In this document: one piece after another, positions 44,951 through 52,871 of the stretch
Numbering within the stretch: position 1 is the first letter of the stretch
How the letters are laid out: the number at the start of each line of letters is the position of its first letter
Assembly (NCBI RefSeq): GCF_023634025.1
Contig: NZ_JALJCW010000003.1
Location: 1 to 64,000, forward strand
Direction: 5' to 3'
Source: Hanstruepera flava
GTDB taxonomy: Bacteria; Bacteroidota; Bacteroidia; Flavobacteriales; Flavobacteriaceae
DNA length: 64,000 bases
Position numbers and translations under genes: made by a program
Notes under the pieces: generated by a model
The model's input: only the letters and a program-made list of their open reading frames with translations
What the model was told of the DNA's origin: nothing
Databases searched by the model: none

Positions 44951-44999
44951 AATTCCTGCCTTCATCTCGACAAGCTCAATGTGACATGCAGGAATGACA
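44951..44999 (+). repeat. ATTCCTGC element with a nested TCGA-type unit, paaB-paaC gap
   Basis: ATTCCTGC (44952-44959) and GCAGGAAT (44988-44995) then GACA. Instead of a short loop they enclose CATCTCGACAAGCTCAATGT plus GACAT, a second element with its own TGACA end. Confidence 0.8.
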
Positions 45000-45003
45000 A
45001 TTA

Positions 45004-45291
45004 TTACATGTGTTTTATCTCATCTGGTAAATTATAAAATGTTGGATGACGATACACTTTATCTTGTGCAGGCTCAAATAGTTCGCCATTATGTTCCGGA
45101 TTTGATGCTGTAATATGTTTAGATTCCACAACCCATATACTTACACCTTCGTTACGCCTTGTATAAACATCTCGTGCATTTTCTAGAGCCATTTCAGCAT
45201 CAGCTGCATGTAGGCTTCCAAAATGACGATGTTCCAATCCGTTTTTACTTCTTACAAACACTTCCCAAAGTGGCCAATTTTTTGTTGACAT
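45004..45291 (-). CDS. paaB: Phenylacetyl-CoA epoxidase subunit PaaB
   Basis: 95 aa, full length. WPLWEVFVRSKNGLEHRHFG and the ALENARDVYTRRNEGVSIWV segment are characteristic. PaaB bridges the PaaAC heterodimers of the epoxidase complex. This is one gene with a repeat-free gap on its upstream side (to paaA). Confidence 0.95.
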   Translation of the reverse strand: MSTKNWPLWEVFVRSKNGLEHRHFGSLHAADAEMALENARDVYTRRNEGVSIWVVESKHITASNPEHNGELFEPAQDKVYRHPTFYNLPDEIKHM

Positions 45292-45356
45292 AGTTTATGT
45301 TTTTGATACATCTAGTTTTTGAAACAAAAGCAATATTGTTCTAACAGATGATTTTA

Positions 45357-46313
45357 TTAAGATACTTGTTTCGTTTTTCTCTCTTGTTGTTTTTCAGCAT
45401 AAGCCATTGCCGCATCGCGAACCCACGCACCACCTTCCCAGGCATTTACTCTTGCAGCCATACGCTCTTTATTGCAAGGACCATGTCCCTTAACTACTTG
45501 CCAAAATTCATCCCAGTCTATTTCTCCAAAGTCATAACTTTGGCGTTCTTCATTCCATTTTAAATCTGGGTCAGGAACTGTAAGCCCTATAAGTTCAGCT
45601 TGTGGCACGGTTTGATCGATAAACTGCTGGCGTAAATCATCATTTGTTTTTCGCTTCAATTTCCATTTCATTGACTGCGCCGTATGTGGTGAGTCTTCAT
45701 CTTTAGGTCCAAACATCATAAGTGCTGGCCACCAAAAACGATTCAAGGCATCTTGAGCCATATCGCGTTGTTCTTGAGTACCTTGCGAAAGCTTCAACAT
45801 AATTTCATAACCTTGTCGTTGGTGAAAACTTTCTTCTTTACAAATTCGTACCATAGCTCTGGCATAAGGTCCATAAGACGTTCCACACAATGCTACTTGA
45901 TTAATAATTGCTGCACCATCAACCAACCATCCTATAGCTCCCATGTCTGCCCATGTTAATGCTGGATAATTGAATATGGATGAATATTTAGCCTTACCTG
46001 TGTGTAACTGCTCAAACATTTCATCTCTTGAAATACCCAAGGTTTCTGCTGCACTGTATAGATACAAACCATGACCGCCTTCATCCTGAACTTTTGCCAG
46101 AAGTGCCACTTTACGTCTTAAAGAAGGTGCTCTAGTTATCCAATTCCCCTCTGGAAGCATACCTATAATTTCTGAATGCGCATGTTGTGACATTTGCCTA
46201 ATATGCGTCTGACGATACTTTTCTGGCATCCAATCTTTGGGTTCAATCTTTTCATCACGTGCAATTCGTGCTTCAAATTGGTTTTCTAAACTTTTAATTT
46301 GTTCTTCACTCAT
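45357..46313 (-). CDS. paaA: Phenylacetyl-CoA epoxidase catalytic subunit PaaA
   Basis: 318 aa. A di-iron carboxylate oxygenase: the ExxH motifs are in [19 protein letters not shown] and [13 protein letters not shown]. Also conserved: [14 protein letters not shown] and [17 protein letters not shown]. It epoxidises the aromatic ring of phenylacetyl-CoA using electrons from PaaE. Second gene of the operon, after paaE. Confidence 0.96.
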   Translation of the reverse strand: MSEEQIKSLENQFEARIARDEKIEPKDWMPEKYRQTHIRQMSQHAHSEIIGMLPEGNWITRAPSLRRKVALLAKVQDEGGHGLYLYSAAETLGISRDEMFEQLHTGKAKYSSIFNYPALTWADMGAIGWLVDGAAIINQVALCGTSYGPYARAMVRICKEESFHQRQGYEIMLKLSQGTQEQRDMAQDALNRFWWPALMMFGPKDEDSPHTAQSMKWKLKRKTNDDLRQQFIDQTVPQAELIGLTVPDPDLKWNEERQSYDFGEIDWDEFWQVVKGHGPCNKERMAARVNAWEGGAWVRDAAMAYAEKQQERKTKQVS

Positions 46314-46342
46314 AATTTTCGAATTAGTGAATAGTTTTATCA

Positions 46343-46370
46343 GATTCCTCGACTATGCTCGGAATAACAT
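46343..46370 (+). repeat. Palindromic element, paaE-paaA gap
   Basis: GATTCCTCGACTATGCTCGG then AATAACAT: ATTCC/GGAAT arms, a TCGACT-type centre, and TAACA in place of TGACA. This is the promoter-proximal limit of the elements in the operon. Confidence 0.7.
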
Positions 46371-46375
46371 TATTA

Positions 46376-47449
46376 TTATACATCAAAATCTACAACAACT
46401 TTATCTGTTGTAGGTACGGCTTGACAACTCAAGACATAATCTTGAGCAACTTCTTTTTCTTCAAGCGCATAATTAATTTTCATTTCTACTTCACCTTGCT
46501 TTACTTGACATTTACAAGTACTACAAACACCTCCTTTACATGCAAAAGGCAAATCGGCTCCAGCGCCAAGAGCTGCATCTAGAATATTATCATACTCTTT
46601 GGTCATGGTAAAGAAAAACTCTTTACCTCCATCTATAATAGTTACTTCTGTTCCTTCTAGATTTTGCTGTGCCAATCGTTCTGCACGTTTGATATCTTCT
46701 TCAGAAAGTCCAGAGACAAATAATTCAAAATGCACTAGTTCTTTTGGCAAACCTGCTTTTATTAAATAGTCACTTACATAATTGACCATTTGTTCTGGAC
46801 CACACAAAAACACTTCACTAGTATCAGGGATATCGATAAAGGTTTTGGTGAGTACTTGCATTTTATCGTCATCAAAACGACCATTAAACAAATCGATATC
46901 GCGACGTTCTTTGGTCAAGAAATAGTAGATTTCCAATCTCCCGAAATAAGTGTTTCGTAATTGTTCCAGTTCTTCTTTAAAGATAATGGATTTTGCTGTT
47001 TTATTTACATAAAACAACTTACAAGTTGCGTTGGGTTCTGTTGCCAAGTGTGTTTTTATCATAGATAAAATTGGCGTAATACCACTACCAGCAGCAAAAA
47101 ACAGATAATTTTTACGTTTTTCTGTATCGCATTCCACACCAAACGTACCACTTGGCGGCATAACTTCTAATGTGTCGCCTGCTTGCAAACTTTCATTTAT
47201 AAATGTTGAAAACTTTCCACCTGGTATTAATTTTACCGCAACTTTCCATTTGTTTTCCAAAGGACTAGAGCAAAGCGAATACGAACGCCTTACGTCTTCT
47301 CCATTAATATCGGCTTTTAAGGTTAGGTGCTGCCCTTGACGGAACGCGAAATTTGTTTTTAGTTCTTGAGGTATTTTAAATTCAACAACTGAACAATCAG
47401 ATGTTTCTTTATATATATTTTGAATCTTTAGCTTATAGAATTGAGCCAT
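46376..47449 (-). CDS. paaE: Phenylacetyl-CoA epoxidase reductase PaaE
   Basis: 357 aa. The FAD-binding domain has RRSYSLCSSP, the NAD(P)H domain has GSGITPILSMI and FLCGPEQMV, and the C-terminal plant-type 2Fe-2S domain has CKGGVCSTCKC with a fourth Cys in VLSCQA. It passes electrons from NAD(P)H to PaaA. First gene of the operon; a probable promoter and TetR operator lie within 60 bp upstream. Confidence 0.95.
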   Translation of the reverse strand: MAQFYKLKIQNIYKETSDCSVVEFKIPQELKTNFAFRQGQHLTLKADINGEDVRRSYSLCSSPLENKWKVAVKLIPGGKFSTFINESLQAGDTLEVMPPSGTFGVECDTEKRKNYLFFAAGSGITPILSMIKTHLATEPNATCKLFYVNKTAKSIIFKEELEQLRNTYFGRLEIYYFLTKERRDIDLFNGRFDDDKMQVLTKTFIDIPDTSEVFLCGPEQMVNYVSDYLIKAGLPKELVHFELFVSGLSEEDIKRAERLAQQNLEGTEVTIIDGGKEFFFTMTKEYDNILDAALGAGADLPFACKGGVCSTCKCQVKQGEVEMKINYALEEKEVAQDYVLSCQAVPTTDKVVVDFDV

Positions 47450-47466
47450 ATTGCGTTATAATATTT

Positions 47467-47484
47467 AACTAACACTTGTTAGTT
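47467..47484. promoter_or_regulatory. Probable TetR operator upstream of paaE
   Basis: AACTAACACTTGTTAGTT: 8-bp arms (AACTAACA/TGTTAGTT) around CT. It lies 18 bp before the paaE start, next to a -7-like box, and directly downstream of the TetR gene. A related site is at 48119-48134 on the other side of that gene. Confidence 0.6.
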
Positions 47485-47491
47485 TGATTGA

Positions 47492-47499
47492 CAAAATTA
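47492..47499 (-). promoter_or_regulatory. -7 box of the paa operon promoter
   Basis: On the minus strand TAATTTTG matches the Bacteroidota -7 consensus TAnnTTTG exactly. A TTTG upstream is only 12 bp away, shorter than the usual ~19-bp spacing, so the -33 box is uncertain. The expected start site falls inside the operator palindrome. Confidence 0.45.
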
Positions 47500-47515
47500 C
47501 GAAATATAATTCAAA

Positions 47516-48085
47516 CTATTTGTTAATTCCATTAATTAAGATGCTGCTTAAATGAGATGTTAGTTCTTCAGAATTTAAATCTTCTTTTTTGGGGATCCAC
47601 AAATACAAAGACCTTAATGTTGACAGGATTGAAAATAGCATAACCTCTACATCTGAATTTATGATTTCGTTTTTTTGTATTCCTTCTTTTAATATATTTC
47701 TAAACTCATTCTCGTAGTTGGAACGCAGTTCCAAATAATAAGGCAGTTGTTCTTCAAGATGCATCCAATCGTTGTTTAAAGATGCCATGCCATAGGTATT
47801 CTTGCTTGTAATACTAACATGAAGTGCCACAATTTCATTAAGTTTTTCTATACTCGACTTGTCGGATGATTTAATTACATTAATACCGCTAGTAAACTCT
47901 TCAGCAAGGGATATAATAATCTCCTTTAGGATTTCTTGTTTAGAGTTTATGTGATTATACAAACTTGCTGCCTTAATTCCCATGGCCTTTGCAAGATCTC
48001 GCATAGTTACGGCACTATAGCCCTTTTCCTTAAAAAGTCTTGCTGCTGTTTTAATTATTTCTTCTTTTCTGGTTTCTTGTTTCAT
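47516..48085 (-). CDS. TetR/AcrR family regulator of the paa operon
   Basis: 189 aa. The N-terminal helix-turn-helix (about 8-55) is clear: RKEEIIKTAARLFKEKGYSA, MRDLAKAMGIKAASLYNHIN. The C-terminal ligand domain (55-189) is divergent. It lies directly upstream of paaE on the same strand with a palindrome in between, so it probably represses the paa genes and responds to phenylacetyl-CoA, as paa repressors do elsewhere (PaaX, PaaR). The ligand is inferred. Confidence 0.88.
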   Translation of the reverse strand: MKQETRKEEIIKTAARLFKEKGYSAVTMRDLAKAMGIKAASLYNHINSKQEILKEIIISLAEEFTSGINVIKSSDKSSIEKLNEIVALHVSITSKNTYGMASLNNDWMHLEEQLPYYLELRSNYENEFRNILKEGIQKNEIINSDVEVMLFSILSTLRSLYLWIPKKEDLNSEELTSHLSSILINGINK

Positions 48086-48118
48086 AAGATTGTATGAATA
48101 TAGTCATAAAAATAAAGG

Positions 48119-48134
48119 TGTAACTCTTGTTACA
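48119..48134. promoter_or_regulatory. Second candidate TetR operator
   Basis: TGTAAC (48119-48124) and GTTACA (48129-48134) around TCTT, in the gap between the divergent TetR and rhodanese genes. It shares the CTTGTTA core with the paaE operator, consistent with autoregulation. Confidence 0.4.
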
Positions 48135-48176
48135 TTCAATTTCAAAAAAAATAAAGTAATTTGTAAAAAAATAATT

Positions 48177-48482
48177 ATGGGAATATTAGATTTTCTAACT
48201 GGAAACAAAACTGACAAAATAAAAGACTTTCAATCGCGAGGTGCCATTATTTTAGATGTAAGAACGGCATCAGAATATAATCAAGGTGCTATTCCTGGTT
48301 CTAAAAACATTCCTCTTCAAGTATTGAATGGAAAAATAAAGGATATAAAAAAGCAGAACAAACCTGTTATTACTTGTTGCGCAAGTGGTATGCGTTCTGG
48401 AAGTGCCGCTACATTGTTAAAGGCAAACGGTATAGATGCCATAAATGGTGGCGGTTGGTTTAGCTTAAGCAAAAAGCTATAA
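48177..48482 (+). CDS. Rhodanese-like domain protein
   Basis: 101 aa from the ATG at 48177 (MGILDFLTGNKTD); the frame extends upstream to 48090 but that part overlaps the probable operator and has no homology. The rhodanese core has IILDVRTASEYNQGAIPGSK and the active-site loop TCCASGMRSGSAA, with the catalytic Cys. Single-domain rhodaneses transfer sulfane sulfur. It overlaps the convergent DUF4230 gene by 6 bp. Confidence 0.85.
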   Translation: MGILDFLTGNKTDKIKDFQSRGAIILDVRTASEYNQGAIPGSKNIPLQVLNGKIKDIKKQNKPVITCCASGMRSGSAATLLKANGIDAINGGGWFSLSKKL

Positions 48483-49091
48483 CTTTAAACCGTTAAGCTC
48501 ATCCATTGAACTGATATTCTTTTCATTGTACTGTAAAGTCCAACCCAACGAATTAGTGAGAATATAAAATTTAGACAATTCGCTAATCAATCTATTTTGA
48601 GCATTATTTTTTAAATCTGACGCCTCTAATTTTTTAGTTAGCGATTGTTTTACGAGGTTCTTAATAGTATTATAGTCATCTGCCTCAAAAGGGTTAAAAA
48701 AATCTGCTTGAATATCATAATATTCCAAGTCTGGAGAAATTTTAATTTCCTCTTTTGGTATATTTAAGATCGTTAAAGTTTTTGACCCTTCATCAATTTC
48801 AAATTCAATTTTACTCAAATCATAAGCCACATAAACATCTGCATTAACCACAACCAAAGCTTGCTTATCTGAAGTAAAATAATCGCCAAAAAGTTCTTTG
48901 GAATGCTTGTAATTAAAAACTTCACTAAAATGACCTTCAGTAACAATTAGTTTACCAACATTCTTGATTTGCTCTTGAATTAAGGCTGAACTTTCCTTTA
49001 ATACTGCTTCGTTTTTTTTCTTGTCTCCGCAATATTTGAATGAAAACAGTATAACTAATGTAATTATTATACCAAATAAAATTTTTCGCAT
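48477..49091 (-). CDS. DUF4230 family membrane-anchored protein
   Basis: 204 aa with one N-terminal hydrophobic segment (about 4-20). The rest matches DUF4230 as I recall it: LIVTEGHFSEVFNYKH, LVVVNADVYVAYDLSKIEFE and LTILNIPKEEIKISPDLEYY. Function unknown, probably envelope-facing. It overlaps the rhodanese stop on the opposite strand. Confidence 0.82.
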   Translation of the reverse strand: MRKILFGIIITLVILFSFKYCGDKKKNEAVLKESSALIQEQIKNVGKLIVTEGHFSEVFNYKHSKELFGDYFTSDKQALVVVNADVYVAYDLSKIEFEIDEGSKTLTILNIPKEEIKISPDLEYYDIQADFFNPFEADDYNTIKNLVKQSLTKKLEASDLKNNAQNRLISELSKFYILTNSLGWTLQYNEKNISSMDELNGLKL

Positions 49092-49115
49092 ATTACTAAA
49101 TTACATAAAAAAACA

Positions 49116-49155
49116 AAGCACTGGCAACTTCGACGATGAAGTCTTACCAATGCTT
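49116..49155 (-). terminator. Terminator of the two-component operon
   Basis: On the minus strand AAGCATTGG ... CCAGTGCTT pair with one mismatch, with inner ACTTC/GAAGT arms, followed by TGTTTTTTTA. It lies 79 bp past the response regulator stop and before DUF4230. Confidence 0.75.
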
Positions 49156-49233
49156 AAGTTCCTCTTTGATTAATAGCACTACAAATATCGTCCTACATAT
49201 GAATTTGGGTGTTAATTTGATATTATTTAAATG

Positions 49234-49884
49234 TTAAATAAGTTTATTTTTTTTGGCTTTTTGAACCGCTTCCAGTTTATTGTGCACTTGAAGTTTTTTG
49301 TAGATGTTTTCTATATGTTTTCTTACCGTTCCTGTAGAGAGAATTAAGTTTTCAGCAATTAAATTATAGCTTAAGCCTTTACTCAACTGTTCCAAGACTT
49401 CAATCTCACGTTGTGTTAATTTAATATCATCCTTATCTGATTCATTTTCTATATCCAGGGGATTTCTCAATAATTTTAAGGTTTTTAAAGCAATAGATGG
49501 ATTCATTGCTGCGCCACCATTAAGCGTATCTACAATTCCATCATGTAAATCTTTAGCATTAATTTCTTTAAGTAAATACCCATCTGCTCCAGCCTTTATG
49601 GCATTGAAAATATTTTCGTCATTATCAAAAACCGTAAGCATGATAATTTTTATTTGCGGGTATTTTTGTTTAACAATTTCGGTTGCTTCAATGCCATTTA
49701 AAACAGGCATTTCTATATCCATTAGAATTAAATCAATTTTTTGATTTGCATCGAGTTTTTCCAACAGATCAGCACCATTAATTGCAGAGAATTTAAATTT
49801 TAAGTTTTGAAAAAAAGACAGCTTTTCCTTAACTGTATTTATTAAAAACGAATTATCGTCTACTATTGCTATCTTTATTTTCAT
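49234..49884 (-). CDS. NarL/FixJ-type response regulator
   Basis: 216 aa. Receiver domain (1 to about 125) with acidic pocket in AIVDDNSF, phosphoacceptor Asp in LILMDIEMPVLNG and Lys in GYLLKEI. C-terminal LuxR-type HTH (about 150-212; TQREIEVLEQLSKGLSYNLI, TGTVRKHIENIYKKL). It lies 30 bp downstream of the histidine kinase gene and is surely its partner. Target genes unknown. Confidence 0.93.
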   Translation of the reverse strand: MKIKIAIVDDNSFLINTVKEKLSFFQNLKFKFSAINGADLLEKLDANQKIDLILMDIEMPVLNGIEATEIVKQKYPQIKIIMLTVFDNDENIFNAIKAGADGYLLKEINAKDLHDGIVDTLNGGAAMNPSIALKTLKLLRNPLDIENESDKDDIKLTQREIEVLEQLSKGLSYNLIAENLILSTGTVRKHIENIYKKLQVHNKLEAVQKAKKNKLI

Positions 49885-49914
49885 GTTGTTTTCTTTTTTA
49901 AACAGTGAATTAGA

Positions 49915-51729
49915 TTAAGCATTTGGGATATTGATAACTTTTACTGTTGTTCCTTTACCTAATTCTGATTCAATTTTAAATTTTGCATTAATTTCTTCAG
50001 CACGCTTTTTCATATTATTCAACCCGTTTCCATATTCAATAGCATTTAAGTCAAATCCTTTGCCATCATCTTGAATAGAAATTTGGAAACCTTTATTGCC
50101 ATCAATTTCAAGAAACACCTGTATTGTATTGGCCGAAGCATATTTTAATGCATTATTTAAAGCTTCTTGAATTATTCGATACACATTCATACCTTTAACT
50201 GAAGACAATTTTAATGACTTCTGCAATTCAGGATTAGCAGTAAAGTTAAATTTTATCGTTTCAGAAGCAGCACTTGCTTTATCAATAAAATTTGAAATAC
50301 GGGAATGTAAATCATCAAACGAAATTTCGTTTTTATTCATAGCCCATATGGTATCACGTAATTCATAAATGGTAGCTGTTGTAAACTCACTAATGGCGTT
50401 TAATTTTTCACCTAGTTTATCAGGGAGGCTAAACCCGTATTTTAAATTATCCAATGAAGAAATAATAAAAGTTAATTGAGCCCCAATATTATCGTGTAAT
50501 TCCCTTGAGATTTCCAAGCGTTGCTCCTGAAGTTTATTTTGGGCTTCTATTTTTATTAAAGCCTCTTTTAATTCACTCTCTTTTTTTAGCTGTGAATTCT
50601 TAAGTTTTTGCTGATTGTATACCAAATATCCTAAGAGGGCCAAAACAAGAGCCAAAACACAGAGTCCGATAATTTGAGTGTTCTTTTGGCTAATATCGAG
50701 CTCTTTTTCTGCCAAATCTGCGCGTTGTGATAGGATTTCTTTTTCTTTACTTTCTGTTTGAAACTGTATTTCAAGCTCCGAAATTTTATTATTGGTTTCA
50801 ATATTTAATACACTATCTTTTAGCTGATTAAATATCAAATTATATTTTAGAGCGGCTTTATAATCACCCAAAAAATCATTGCTCTTGTACAAATATTCAG
50901 CAGCGTACTTTTTTAAAGGAAAATAGTGGTTTTCTAAAGCTAATTTGTAACCCTTTTTATAATAATCTACTGCATTTTCATAGTCTTTTTTTGAAAAATA
51001 TAAATCCCCATAATATAGATAAGCGTCTGTAATTCCATAAGTATCATGGCGTTTTTTTCTAATTACCAATGAGCTATCAAGATATTTCAAGGCCCTATCA
51101 TATTTTTTTTGGTTTAAATACACATTTGCCAAATGAGCATATCCAAATGGAATACCGACGCTATCGTTTAATTGTTTTTTTAATTTTAGTGATTTTTCAT
51201 GGTAATATAAGGCACTATCCCAGTCTTTCTTCATACCTAACATAACACCGTAATTATCATAAACAGGATCAATTGGAATATTACCTTGGTGCTTTTCAAG
51301 TGTACGCATACCCTTGCGATAATACATTATTGCCTTTTCATAATCACGTCGTTTTAATTGCCAACCCAATCTGGTATACATATCACCAGATTTACCAAAA
51401 AGATGTAACCGTTCGTAAATCCTTATAGCATCTAAATACAACTTAATACTTTCTTTGTTATCAGTAACATATGCTTTAGATGCATAACTATCAGCTAGTA
51501 GTAGTGAATCTCCAATATCCAACGAAAAACGAATAGCTTGGTCTGCCAAGGTTTTATAAGTTTTTACATCGCTTTCAATTTTATCAAAGCGAACCGTATT
51601 TATAATTTGTATTTGCTTCTTTTTAGAGTAGTGTTCAATAGCTAGAGAAAGGCTATCTAAATATTTAGTATTCTGCGATGACACAGATTTAAAACTTAAA
51701 AAAGCGAAAAAAAGCACCAATAACCTCAT
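49915..51729 (-). CDS. TPR-containing sensor histidine kinase (HisKA_3 type)
   Basis: 604 aa. Signal peptide (SFKSVSSQ), a periplasmic TPR region (about 40-330; repeats such as YYHEKSLKLKKQLNDSVGIP), a transmembrane segment (about 350-370; IIGLCVLALVLALLGYLVY), a coiled coil, then the HisKA_3 H-box SRELHDNIGAQLTFI and a HATPase with DDGKGFDL and GNGLNNMKKRAEE. This is the common Bacteroidota NarX-like kinase with TPR sensor. Confidence 0.92.
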   Translation of the reverse strand: MRLLVLFFAFLSFKSVSSQNTKYLDSLSLAIEHYSKKKQIQIINTVRFDKIESDVKTYKTLADQAIRFSLDIGDSLLLADSYASKAYVTDNKESIKLYLDAIRIYERLHLFGKSGDMYTRLGWQLKRRDYEKAIMYYRKGMRTLEKHQGNIPIDPVYDNYGVMLGMKKDWDSALYYHEKSLKLKKQLNDSVGIPFGYAHLANVYLNQKKYDRALKYLDSSLVIRKKRHDTYGITDAYLYYGDLYFSKKDYENAVDYYKKGYKLALENHYFPLKKYAAEYLYKSNDFLGDYKAALKYNLIFNQLKDSVLNIETNNKISELEIQFQTESKEKEILSQRADLAEKELDISQKNTQIIGLCVLALVLALLGYLVYNQQKLKNSQLKKESELKEALIKIEAQNKLQEQRLEISRELHDNIGAQLTFIISSLDNLKYGFSLPDKLGEKLNAISEFTTATIYELRDTIWAMNKNEISFDDLHSRISNFIDKASAASETIKFNFTANPELQKSLKLSSVKGMNVYRIIQEALNNALKYASANTIQVFLEIDGNKGFQISIQDDGKGFDLNAIEYGNGLNNMKKRAEEINAKFKIESELGKGTTVKVINIPNA

Positions 51730-51738
51730 AAAGTTTCT

Positions 51739-52005
51739 TTATTCGTTTAAAGCCAATTTTTGTATTTCGAGAATATCTTTAATAATCTTAAAAATATTTC
51801 TTTTCAGCATACAATTTAAGTCTTCTACTAATTTAAGCTTTTGCTTGATAGACTTTTGTTTTTGAATTTCATCTTGAAGTGAACTTTGTAAAACTAAACA
51901 GATTTCTTGTCCTTTGCTATTTTCAGCAATAGTGGACACAAATGTTTTAAATGCATACACACTTACAACTAGAACCAAAATGAATATACAAATAGAAAAG
52001 ATCAT
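51739..52005 (-). CDS. Small membrane-anchored coiled-coil protein
   Basis: 88 aa: an N-terminal membrane segment (residues 2-22, ICIFILVLVVSVYAF) then a helical tail (SSLQDEIQKQKSIKQKLKLV, NIFKIIKDILEIQKLAL). No family recognised. It ends 9 bp before the kinase start on the same strand, so it may be an accessory of the two-component system or simply a leader gene. Confidence 0.5.
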   Translation of the reverse strand: MIFSICIFILVLVVSVYAFKTFVSTIAENSKGQEICLVLQSSLQDEIQKQKSIKQKLKLVEDLNCMLKRNIFKIIKDILEIQKLALNE

Positions 52006-52162
52006 AATTTAAGTAGCAAGCAAAAAAAAAACACCAACAGCAAATTCCTTTGTTAAGGCATTTACATAATTGATGTTTCTTTATATATTGATTAATAGCA
52101 TAATAAATTTACAATTAAAAGTACTATCAGAATTAATTATTCGATAAACTGCTTTTAAAAAA

Positions 52163-52198
52163 GATTAAGCGTAATAACAATTGTCACCACGCTCAATC
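52163..52198 (-). terminator. Terminator of the DUF6252 lipoprotein gene
   Basis: On the minus strand GATTGAGCGT pairs with ACGCTTAATC (one mismatch) around a 16-nt loop and is followed by TTTTTT. It lies 65 bp past the stop. Confidence 0.75.
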
Positions 52199-52263
52199 AG
52201 CAACCTCAACAACAAGATTAAATTGTTAAGATTTTATAAAACCCTGTAAACCAAGCGTTGTTA

Positions 52264-52791
52264 TTATTGTACTTGCAATGTTAAGTTAAAAGAACCTTCG
52301 GTTATAGACTTTGTGCTATTGTCATTACTGTTTTTTCCTGTAAAAAAGAAAGTTCCTTTAATATTAGAATCGGTTTCTTCAGAAATACTAATTTCACCTG
52401 CTACTCCTGAATTTTCATATGGAGCCGACCATGTTTGTGTATTAGCTGGATTGCTAACATTAGGCTCAATGTAAGACGCAATTCTAAATACGTTTGCATC
52501 TGTAAATTCGTACGTCCCTACACCATCATAGGCATTGATTGTGAATTGAAATGCCTGCGATTGCGTATTACCTTGAATCACCAATGTAGATTGTCCGCCA
52601 GCAGTCACTTTATTTGCAATTGATGTCATCTCAAGTGATGTGAATGAACTACCATCAATTTTAGCAGTAATGGTTCCTGAACCAGCGGTAGTATCTGCAG
52701 GATTTCCTCCATCATCATCACTTGAACATGATGAAAAAGAAAAGGCTCCCAAAACCATGGCAAATAACATAATTTGTTTTAAAGTTCTCAT
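52264..52791 (-). CDS. DUF6252 family lipoprotein
   Basis: 175 aa. A lipoprotein signal (FSFSSCSSDDDGGN) precedes a beta-rich domain beginning GTITAKIDGSSFTS, with YEFTD and GTFFFTGKNSNDNS, the pattern of DUF6252. Surface or periplasmic lipoprotein of unknown role. It stands alone with its own terminator. Confidence 0.75.
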   Translation of the reverse strand: MRTLKQIMLFAMVLGAFSFSSCSSDDDGGNPADTTAGSGTITAKIDGSSFTSLEMTSIANKVTAGGQSTLVIQGNTQSQAFQFTINAYDGVGTYEFTDANVFRIASYIEPNVSNPANTQTWSAPYENSGVAGEISISEETDSNIKGTFFFTGKNSNDNSTKSITEGSFNLTLQVQ

Positions 52792-52871
52792 TGTTGAAAA
52801 AATTTGTTGTTAATAATACCTCAAATCTGCAACAATTTGTAAATGAAATCAATACGATAAATTACGTATTT

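Noticed and set aside
33369-46370. Interpreting the intergenic palindromes as terminators or as a CRISPR array
   Set aside because: They lack T-tracts and sit inside a continuous operon and even inside coding sequence; spacing is irregular, repeats differ, and no spacers or cas genes are present.
49116-49155. Hairpin before DUF4230 considered as another mobile palindromic element
   Set aside because: It lacks GAGA and TGACA ends and has a T-tract on the transcript side, so it is an ordinary terminator of the two-component operon.
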